Shown in pieces: positions 30,833-37,512 of a DNA stretch of 64,000 bases. The translations under genes and the position numbers were made by a program. Positions within the stretch are counted from its first letter, which is position 1, and each line of letters opens with the position of its first letter. The stretch comes from Neptuniibacter halophilus (GTDB lineage Bacteria; Pseudomonadota; Gammaproteobacteria; Pseudomonadales; Balneatricaceae): contig NZ_AP027292.1 of NCBI RefSeq assembly GCF_030295765.1, positions 2,418,001-2,482,000 on the forward strand. Reading direction: 5' to 3'. The notes below the pieces were generated by a model, which saw only the letters and a program-made list of their open reading frames with translations, did no database searches and was not told the DNA's origin.

Positions 30833-31561
30833 ATGAATAAAGTCTGCATTGTCACCGGCGGTTCTGCGGGAATAGGCGCAGCCGTTGTCGAACGACTCCT
30901 GCGCGAAGGTTATCAGGTGTTCAATTTTGATCTCGCACCGTCCGGTGAGGGTGAATTTGTTGCCTGTGATATGGCTGATCGTGGTCAGGTGGAGCAGGCC
31001 GTTGCAGAGGTCGTGCAACGCTGTGGCCGGATCGATGCGGTGGTGTCTAATGCAGGTATACATTTTTCAGGTACGCTTGAAAACACGACTGAAGCGGATC
31101 TGGATCGTGTGTTCTCGATCAATGTGAAAGGCGCATACTACCTGTTGCAGGCAACACTGCCTACGATGCGGGCGCAACGCAGTGGTTCCGTGGTGCTGCT
31201 CGGATCAGACCAATCGCTGATCGGCAAGAGCAACTCCTTTGCATATAATCTGAGCAAAGCCGCGCTGGCCTCAATGGCGCGAACCACTGCGCTGGATTAT
31301 GCCGAATATGGTATTCGCGCCAACGCTGTTTGCCCCGGCACAATCGAGACCCCTCTGTACCATCAGGCGGTACAGCGATACTGCGATCGTAGTGGTGCAG
31401 ATAAGGCTGAGGTGGATCGTGAAGAGGCTGCGTTGCAGCCGCTGGGCCGTCTCGGCCAGCCGGAAGAGGTCGCTGCGCTGATTGCCCTGCTGGTGGGGGA
31501 TGAAGCCCGCTTCATCACCGGTAGTCTGCAGGTGATTGATGGCGGTTACACCGCCCGCTAG
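30833..31561 (+). CDS. SDR-family oxidoreductase, possible sugar dehydrogenase
   Basis: 242 residues. Cofactor motif TGGSAGIGAAV near residue 8, NAG at about 73, catalytic Ser-Tyr-Lys (GSDQ..., then YNLSK) and the closing GSLQVIDGGY. Asp at the end of beta-2 (FDLAP) favours NAD over NADP. It is followed by a lactonase-like amidohydrolase. Together with the convergent dehydratase and aldolase-like genes, this suggests oxidation of a free sugar such as fucose, galactose or arabinose to its lactone. The substrate is inferred from context only. Confidence 0.85.
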   Translation: MNKVCIVTGGSAGIGAAVVERLLREGYQVFNFDLAPSGEGEFVACDMADRGQVEQAVAEVVQRCGRIDAVVSNAGIHFSGTLENTTEADLDRVFSINVKGAYYLLQATLPTMRAQRSGSVVLLGSDQSLIGKSNSFAYNLSKAALASMARTTALDYAEYGIRANAVCPGTIETPLYHQAVQRYCDRSGADKAEVDREEAALQPLGRLGQPEEVAALIALLVGDEARFITGSLQVIDGGYTAR

Positions 31562-31602
31562 CAATAAGCAGGGAGCACACCCGCCGGGACAGGGAGCCGT
31601 TA

Positions 31603-32451
31603 ATGAAGCGAATCATCGATCCTCATATCCATCTGTTTAATCTGGAAAGCGGGGATTACCAGTGGCTGCAAGCCGGCACAGGGCCTGACTGGCCCGACAA
31701 AGTTAACATCCGCCGTTCCTTTCATGAATCTGATCTGCAGCCTGGCGCCGGACATGAGCTGGCTGGCTTTGTTCATATCGAAGCGGGTTTCGATAACCTT
31801 AAGCCCTGGCGCGAGCTGGCCTGGCTGGAGCAACATTGCACCTTGCCCTATCGTTCGGTTGCTTTTGCGGCGCTGAACTCTGCGGTTTTTCCACAGCAGT
31901 TGCAGCAATTGCAAAGGTACCGTTCTCTGGTCGGCATTCGCTTTATTCTGGATGAGCGCGCGGCCCGCTTGTTAGGTCAGCCTCTGTTTCAACAAAACCT
32001 TGCCCTGCTGGCAAAACAGGGGCTGCTGTTTGAAGCCCAGTTATCCCTTTCTGATCAGGAGGGAGTTAACCTGTTAATAGAGCAGATGCAGGCTAACCCC
32101 GCTCTTAGTGTGGTGATCAACCATGGTGGATTCCCCCGTCAGCCTGATCAGACGTGGATGACCTCGGTGACCCGGCTTGGTCAGCAGCCGTCATGCAGCA
32201 TCAAATGTTCTGGCTGGGAGATGTTTGATCGTCACTGGAATCTGGATCAGGTCAGGCCGATGATCAGTTATGCCGTGCGTGAATTTGGCTTGAGCCGGGT
32301 CATGCTGGCGAGTAACTTCCCGGTGTCCGAATTAGGCTGCAGCTATGCTGAACTCTGGCGTCGCTATATAGATGAGATGCCCTGGCAGGGGTTTGAGCGG
32401 GAGATGCTTTGCTACGACAATGCGCGGCGTATCTATCAGCTCGACCTGTGA
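31603..32451 (+). CDS. Amidohydrolase-family protein, probable sugar lactonase
   Basis: 282 residues. A TIM-barrel amidohydrolase (amidohydrolase 2 group) with the N-terminal metal motif DPHIHLF, a central GIRFILDERAA segment, INHGGFPRQPD and the C-terminal VMLASNFPVSE. L-fuconolactonase and related sugar lactonases share this pattern. It lies 41 bases after the SDR gene and is probably co-transcribed with it, so it may open the lactone the SDR produces. A bidirectional-looking terminator separates it from the convergent dehydratase gene. Confidence 0.82.
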   Translation: MKRIIDPHIHLFNLESGDYQWLQAGTGPDWPDKVNIRRSFHESDLQPGAGHELAGFVHIEAGFDNLKPWRELAWLEQHCTLPYRSVAFAALNSAVFPQQLQQLQRYRSLVGIRFILDERAARLLGQPLFQQNLALLAKQGLLFEAQLSLSDQEGVNLLIEQMQANPALSVVINHGGFPRQPDQTWMTSVTRLGQQPSCSIKCSGWEMFDRHWNLDQVRPMISYAVREFGLSRVMLASNFPVSELGCSYAELWRRYIDEMPWQGFEREMLCYDNARRIYQLDL

Positions 32452-32454
32452 AAT

Positions 32455-32480
32455 AAAAAAGGCCCGTCAGGGCCTTTTTA
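32455..32480 (+). terminator. Terminator between convergent catabolic operons
   Basis: AAAAAAGGCCCGTCAGGGCCTTTTTA. With A and T runs on both sides it can act on both strands. Confidence 0.9.
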
Positions 32481-32496
32481 CAGCGTAGGTATTCGA

Positions 32497-33672
32497 TTAT
32501 TTCACTTCGATGCGCGGAGAACGCATCACCACCTCATCGTTCAGCTCGATACCGATACCCGGTGCGTCAGGTGCCTGGAAGAAACCATCCACTGGCTGCG
32601 GGTCCTGAATACAAAGCTCACGATTCCACTTTTTGATCGCGTAAGTGTGATGTTCATGAATCAGGAAGTTCGGGATAGCGGTTTCCAGATGCAAAGATGC
32701 GGCAGTGGCAACCGGGCCCCCGCAGACGTGAGCCTGAATGCGCACGTCATAGATATCCGCGTAGTCACATACCTTCTTGGTTTCGGTAAAGCCGCCACAG
32801 AGGCCAATATCCGGTTGCAGCACGTCGAGGCTCTGGTCTTCAAGGTAAGGTCGCACACCCCAGCGGTTGTAGAGACGTTCACCACCGGCGATCGGTACAT
32901 TCACCTTATCAGCCACCCGCTTATGCAGCTCGGAGTTCAGGTAGTTAACCGGCTCTTCAAAGTACATGCAGCGGGCTTCTTCCACCAGTTCACCTAACTG
33001 AATCGCAGTGGATGCACCCGGCAGGCTGTGACACTCGAAGATAATATCCACGTCGTCACCTACCGCATCGCGGATCGCCATCAGGCGACTGCGGAACAGC
33101 TTCATCTCCTGATTGGTGAACAGCTTAGTACGGTCAAAGTGCGTTTCACCTTTGGCGTCATACATAATCGGGTCAACCTTAACGGCATCATAGCCATCAG
33201 CGATCGCCTTCTCAGCCGCGCGGGCATACTCCTCGGGTTCAATCAGTTTGGAAAACTCCTCATCCCAGTCGAACTGCAACTGGCTGGCGTAAGTTCGCAG
33301 CTTGTCGTTGACCTTACCGCCCAGCAACTGGTAAACCGGAACACCCAGTGCTTTGCCCTTGATATCCCAGAGTGCGGTGTCGATGGCGCTCATGGCCGCG
33401 TAGATGATCGGACCGCCGCCCAGCCCCCAGAAACTGCCGCGCAGCATCAGGTTCCACAGGTCTTCCGTCTGGAACGGGTCACGCCCGATCAGCATCTCCT
33501 CGGCAAACTCTTTGATCATGTTAGCCGCAGCACTGTGACCCAGATCATAAGCCAGACCCGCTTCACCCACACCGCTGATCCCCTCATCGGTATGAATCCG
33601 GACAAAAACCGGATTCCAGACCGGGCGATCCGGGCAGTGGATATCAAAAATCTCTACACGATTAATTTTCAT
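32497..33672 (-). CDS. Enolase-superfamily (mandelate racemase/muconate lactonizing) sugar-acid dehydratase
   Basis: 391 residues. An N-terminal capping domain (1-120) precedes a (beta/alpha)7 barrel. Probable catalytic and metal residues are K165-V-D167, E213-C-H215, E239 (FEEPV), E265 (AGGERL) and H315 (QAHVCGGP). This pattern is nearest to galactonate/gluconate-type dehydratases, which remove water from an aldonic acid to give a 2-keto-3-deoxy acid. The first metal ligand appears to be Glu (ECH) where DgoD-like enzymes usually have Asp (DxH). It lies 34 bases downstream of the class II aldolase-like gene on the same strand. Substrate unknown. Confidence 0.85.
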   Translation of the reverse strand: MKINRVEIFDIHCPDRPVWNPVFVRIHTDEGISGVGEAGLAYDLGHSAAANMIKEFAEEMLIGRDPFQTEDLWNLMLRGSFWGLGGGPIIYAAMSAIDTALWDIKGKALGVPVYQLLGGKVNDKLRTYASQLQFDWDEEFSKLIEPEEYARAAEKAIADGYDAVKVDPIMYDAKGETHFDRTKLFTNQEMKLFRSRLMAIRDAVGDDVDIIFECHSLPGASTAIQLGELVEEARCMYFEEPVNYLNSELHKRVADKVNVPIAGGERLYNRWGVRPYLEDQSLDVLQPDIGLCGGFTETKKVCDYADIYDVRIQAHVCGGPVATAASLHLETAIPNFLIHEHHTYAIKKWNRELCIQDPQPVDGFFQAPDAPGIGIELNDEVVMRSPRIEVK

Positions 33673-33706
33673 GATTAAACCTTATTTATCTTCAAGTTGC
33701 GGGCGA

Positions 33707-34474
33707 TTAGCGGGCAAATCCCGGGTCCAGACGGTAAGCTCGACGCAGCATTGCAGGCCAGGATTTCTGACCACCGGTTGAGCCGGAGTGAACCACATTG
33801 GCCTGCCTGAATATACCTTCAACGATCTCATCTGCAACTGGAATCGCTTCCTGACCGGTAGACTGAATCAGCAACTGGATCTCGCAGGCCCGCTGCAGAT
33901 CATACATCCGCATAAAGGCGTCGCCCACGGTCGGGCCAACGGTCAGGGCGCCATGGTTAGGCAGCAGCAGGTGGTTGTGTGTGCCGAGATCCTGCTTCAG
34001 ACGTAGTTTCTCATCCTGATTGACCGCCAGTCCTTCGTAGCCGTGTGTGCCCAGAGAGGAGAGGGAGAAACAGGAGTATTGTGACAGTGGCAGAAGACCT
34101 TCTTTCAGGGTCGAAACGGCAATGGTTTCGTTGGTATGCAGATGCATCACACAGTGAGCATCATCACGTACTTCGTGAACCGCGCTGTGAATCGTAAAGC
34201 CGGCCGGATTGATATCGAAGGGGGTATCGTCCTGAATATTACCCTGCAGGTCGACTTTAACCAGATTGGAAGCGGTGACCTCATCAAAACTCAGACCAAA
34301 AGCGTTCACCAGATAAAATTCAGTACCCGGAACTTTGGCAGAAATGTGGGTGTAGATCAGGTCTCCCCAGCCCAGGTCTTCAGCCAGACGGTAACAGGCG
34401 GCCAGATCCAGACGGGCCTGCCACTCCTCGGCAGAAACTTTGTCTTTCAGATCAAGTTGAGGAAGTTCGAACAT
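33707..34474 (-). CDS. Class II aldolase/adducin-family protein
   Basis: 255 residues. Metal-binding histidines at H111 and H113 (MHLH) and H174 (LLPNHGAL) are present. Aligned to fuculose-1-phosphate aldolase, the position of the catalytic Glu73 is Gly92 (INPAGFTIH). It therefore belongs to the adducin-like branch common in proteobacteria and may not be a classical sugar-phosphate aldolase. Probably co-transcribed with the downstream dehydratase. A cleavage step on the dehydratase product is possible but unproven. Confidence 0.85.
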   Translation of the reverse strand: MFELPQLDLKDKVSAEEWQARLDLAACYRLAEDLGWGDLIYTHISAKVPGTEFYLVNAFGLSFDEVTASNLVKVDLQGNIQDDTPFDINPAGFTIHSAVHEVRDDAHCVMHLHTNETIAVSTLKEGLLPLSQYSCFSLSSLGTHGYEGLAVNQDEKLRLKQDLGTHNHLLLPNHGALTVGPTVGDAFMRMYDLQRACEIQLLIQSTGQEAIPVADEIVEGIFRQANVVHSGSTGGQKSWPAMLRRAYRLDPGFAR

Positions 34475-34600
34475 AGCATGTCCCCGCTTACTGATAGGTT
34501 TTGGAAAAGCCGGAATTATACAGCGAAAAGCGGTTTAAAGTCTGACCTGAAATCAAAACGCAGACAGGCAGCGGATCTTTACTTTCTATTAAATGCAGGT

Positions 34601-34619
34601 AATAATGATTCGCATTAAC
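34601..34619. promoter_or_regulatory. Fur-box-like palindrome
   Basis: AATAATGATTCGCATTAAC matches the 19-base Fur consensus GATAATGATAATCATTATC at 14 positions, including both ATGAT/CATTA cores. It lies 126 bases upstream of the aldolase-like gene (minus strand) and 23 bases before a tiny plus-strand reading frame. Confidence 0.5.
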
Positions 34620-34641
34620 TCAATTGCGACTGGATCTGAAG

Positions 34642-34719
34642 ATGAGCCGATCAACTCTGGAATTCCCGCTGGCTGTTCTGATTGCCGCTGTCCTGCTGGG
34701 CATGATGTTACTGCTCTGA
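34642..34719 (+). CDS. Possible 25-residue membrane peptide
   Basis: ATG at 34642, TGA at 34717. MSRSTLEFPLAVLIAAVLLG and a short hydrophobic end give a single predicted transmembrane helix. The Shine-Dalgarno sequence is weak (GGAT at 34632). A Fur-box-like site lies just upstream. It fills an otherwise unexplained gap and ends 10 bases before the convergent AraC gene. Chance cannot be excluded at this length. Confidence 0.25.
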   Translation: MSRSTLEFPLAVLIAAVLLGMMLLL

Positions 34720-34728
34720 AAGGGCGAC

Positions 34729-35550
34729 TTAGCCCTGAAAGAACGATTGATACTGTTTCGGGGTGATTGCCACCCGCTTTTTGAAGTTACGCTGAAAATG
34801 GCTCTGATCCGCAAAACCCAGTAACTGGGCGGTATTGGCCAGAGTCTCCCCGCTCTGTAACAGCGTCCGGGCCTTTTTGATTCGCTGATCCAGTTGGTAA
34901 GCATGAGGGGTCTGACCGTAATGGTCTTTAAAACTGCGGATCAGGTGATAACGGCTTAATCCGCTTTCGGCACTGAAATCATCCAGAGACCAGTTACTTT
35001 CCAGTTGATCCATAATCAACGACCTGACCCGCTGGATATGAAAATTATCCAGTTTTTCGTCGGGACGCCGTGCGCAATAGCCGCGGGCAAACCGGGCATG
35101 GAGAAAATTAATCAAAGCCGTCTCTGCGGCCAGTTTTTCCTCGGCTTGCAGCAACAACGGGTAAAGCTGATTAAACCCGGCAAAACTCTGGCTGTCCTGA
35201 TTGTACAGGGTGGGAAAAGGCAGGTAGTCACTGCCCCCTGTTTTGAAAAATTCGTTCTGTAGTTCTCCGACCCACGCGGTATCTACAAACAGCATCCGGT
35301 AGGACCAGGCACCCGCATCCGGATTGCAGGAGTGGGCGTCACCCGGATTGATCGTCACCGTGGTCCCCCGCTGAATCCGGTGAACCTGCTGTTGATTGCG
35401 GTAGTCGGCACTGCCGGTGTCGATCACGCCAAAAGAGAACTCATCGTGGGAGTGCGTGTGGTAGCAGGCTGCAGAACGATTGGCCGCACGCAGCTCAACA
35501 AAAGGCAGCGCTTCGCTGCGGGTCAGAAAGTGGGTCGGGTCCTGATGCAT
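34729..35550 (-). CDS. AraC-family transcriptional regulator
   Basis: 273 residues. An N-terminal cupin-like sensor domain (CYHTHSHDEFSFGVIDTG, INPGDAHSC) is followed by two helix-turn-helix motifs (SLDDFSAESGLSRYHLIRSFK and LANTAQLLGFADQSHFQRNFKKRVAITPKQY). It lies 16 bases downstream of a LysE-type exporter on the same strand. Regulators of this architecture often control an adjacent exporter, so an efflux role is more likely than control of the sugar genes. Confidence 0.92.
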   Translation of the reverse strand: MHQDPTHFLTRSEALPFVELRAANRSAACYHTHSHDEFSFGVIDTGSADYRNQQQVHRIQRGTTVTINPGDAHSCNPDAGAWSYRMLFVDTAWVGELQNEFFKTGGSDYLPFPTLYNQDSQSFAGFNQLYPLLLQAEEKLAAETALINFLHARFARGYCARRPDEKLDNFHIQRVRSLIMDQLESNWSLDDFSAESGLSRYHLIRSFKDHYGQTPHAYQLDQRIKKARTLLQSGETLANTAQLLGFADQSHFQRNFKKRVAITPKQYQSFFQG

Positions 35551-35566
35551 GGTGTTGGCTCCCGGA

Positions 35567-36166
35567 TTAATGCAGCACGATGGGCAGCACCGTCAGGCTG
35601 AGCAGCACTCCCATGAAGCGGTTGAAACTGCGTTGTCTTTCGGGCTGTCGCAGAAAACCGCGGATCAGATGACCGGTGGCTGCCCAGGTGGCGACACCGA
35701 TAAAGCATAATACAAAAGAGATCAGGCAGAAGGCCAGCAAATAAAACTGTGCATCGTTCTGGCTGAGGACCAATACGCTGACCCCGGACATGGAGACCAG
35801 CCAGGCTTTTGGATTCAGGCCCTGACTCAGCGCACCGTGGACAAATCCGGGTGCGGCAGCCTGTTCCTCATGCTGCTCAGTGGTTATCTCAGCAGTGGCA
35901 ATCTTGTAGGCCATGTAAAGTAAAAATGCACTGCCGGGGTACTTCAGCAGGTCGGTCAGGCTGGGGAGGTCGGCGAGGATCTGATTCAGTCCGGCACCCA
36001 CGGTAAATACAATCAGGGTGTAACTGACGGTGGCACCGAGCACATGGGGCAGTGTGCGGAGAAAACCGTAACTGGCCCCGGCGCTGGTGGCGATAATATT
36101 CACCGGTCCCGGCGTAATCGCCCCGACCAGGGCAAACAGACACATAGAGCCTAAAACGGTCAGCAT
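35567..36166 (-). CDS. LysE/RhtB-family amino-acid exporter
   Basis: 199 residues, about six membrane helices. The N-terminal AITPGPVNIIATSAGASYGF is the family signature. QGLNPKAWLVSMSGVSV follows in the middle. Family members export amino acids or related metabolites (Lys, Thr, homoserine, Cys). It starts divergently from cysM, 214 bases away, which makes cysteine or O-acetylserine derivatives conceivable substrates; this is only a positional hint. Confidence 0.9.
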   Translation of the reverse strand: MLTVLGSMCLFALVGAITPGPVNIIATSAGASYGFLRTLPHVLGATVSYTLIVFTVGAGLNQILADLPSLTDLLKYPGSAFLLYMAYKIATAEITTEQHEEQAAAPGFVHGALSQGLNPKAWLVSMSGVSVLVLSQNDAQFYLLAFCLISFVLCFIGVATWAATGHLIRGFLRQPERQRSFNRFMGVLLSLTVLPIVLH

Positions 36167-36380
36167 AATTAATCTCCTGATAACAACAGGCGTTAACTAT
36201 GCCGACTCTGAGGCGAAGGGTATTGAACAAAATTGCGCTGCGCTGAATCGACCGACCGCGATTTCGATTTCTTGTGCTTTAGTTGAACCATCGGTAAAAT
36301 TCCGAGTCCTTTAATAGGGTATAAAAGCTGCGTTTCTTATAGCTTATGGTTTTAACTCCCTCCCAAATGGTGATTAACGT

Positions 36381-37274
36381 ATGAGTGTTCAGTTTCCAAC
36401 GATTGAAGATTATGTTGGCAAAACCCCGTTGGTGCGTCTGCAAAGAATCGGACAGGGTAATGGCAATGTGATTTTGTGTAAGCTGGAGGGTAATAATCCG
36501 GCAGGTTCGGTAAAGGACCGTCCGGCACTGAGTATGATTCAGCGCGCTGAAGAGCGTGGTCAGATCAAACCGGGCGATACTCTGATCGAAGCGACCTCTG
36601 GGAATACCGGCATTGCGCTGGCGATGGCTGCGGCAATCAAGGGCTATAAAATGAAGCTGATTATGCCGGATAACAGCAGTGCGGAACGCAAAGCGTCTAT
36701 GACGGCCTATGGCGCCGAGCTGATTCCGGTGACCAAAGAGCAGGGGATGGAAGGTGCCCGTGACCTGGCACTGGAGATGCAGGCCCGGGGAGAGGGGATT
36801 GTGCTGGATCAATTCTCTAATCTGGATAATCCCGAAGCGCATTATCGCGGAACCGGCCCGGAAATCTGGGAGCAGACGGCCGGTCAGGTGACCCACTTCG
36901 TCAGTTCTATGGGCACTACTGGCACGATCATGGGAACGTCGCGTTACCTGAAAGAGCAGAACCCGGAAGTGCAGATCGTCGGGCTGCAGCCAAGTGAAGG
37001 TGCCCAGATTCCGGGTATTCGTCGCTGGCCGCAGGAGTATCTGCCGAAAATTTTTGATGAAAAGCGGGTCGATCAGGTACTGGATATCACACAGGATGAA
37101 GCCGAAAACACCATGCGTGCTCTGGCGCAGAAAGAGGGTATTTTCTGCGGCGTTTCTTCCGGCGGAGCGGTCGCGGGGGCTTTGCGGCTGGCGGAACAGG
37201 TAGAGAATGCTGTGATTGTCTGCATTATCTGTGACCGGGGTGATCGTTATCTTTCTACCGGGGTCTTTAATTAG
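36381..37274 (+). CDS. cysM: Cysteine synthase B
   Basis: 297 residues. A PLP enzyme making cysteine from O-acetylserine and sulfide or thiosulfate. PLP lysine K45 lies in GSVKDRPA. The substrate loop TSGNTGIALA and the phosphate-binding SSMGTTGTIMG are intact. The length and the GIRRWPQEYLP segment fit CysM rather than CysK. In Pseudomonas it is followed by rlmD and relA; here relA follows directly after a terminator. Confidence 0.95.
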   Translation: MSVQFPTIEDYVGKTPLVRLQRIGQGNGNVILCKLEGNNPAGSVKDRPALSMIQRAEERGQIKPGDTLIEATSGNTGIALAMAAAIKGYKMKLIMPDNSSAERKASMTAYGAELIPVTKEQGMEGARDLALEMQARGEGIVLDQFSNLDNPEAHYRGTGPEIWEQTAGQVTHFVSSMGTTGTIMGTSRYLKEQNPEVQIVGLQPSEGAQIPGIRRWPQEYLPKIFDEKRVDQVLDITQDEAENTMRALAQKEGIFCGVSSGGAVAGALRLAEQVENAVIVCIICDRGDRYLSTGVFN

Positions 37275-37295
37275 CCTGTGTTGAGCCGTAAAAGA

Positions 37296-37317
37296 AGCCC
37301 CTCCGGGGCTTTTTTTG
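37296..37317 (+). terminator. Terminator after cysM
   Basis: AGCCCC-TCCG-GGGGCT followed by seven T. Confidence 0.93.
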
Positions 37318-37512
37318 TATGCAGATCAGGTGGTGCTCAGTTTATTCCGATTCAGATTCGCGCTTTGAGCCCTGAAAGCATAGAATATGGCGCCGCAGAG
37401 GTCGCTAAATTAGCGTTGCTTGAAAACGGATATCGGGCTTGTACCTCTGTAACCCATAAGAATAAGAAAGACCGGCGGCATCAAGTTTTAATTTCTGGGA
37501 GCGGTACAACAC

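Noticed and set aside
30833-36166. Possibility that the accessory block is a mobile element or prophage
   Set aside because: No integrase, transposase, tRNA-end duplication or flanking repeats were seen; base composition by eye is like the neighbours.
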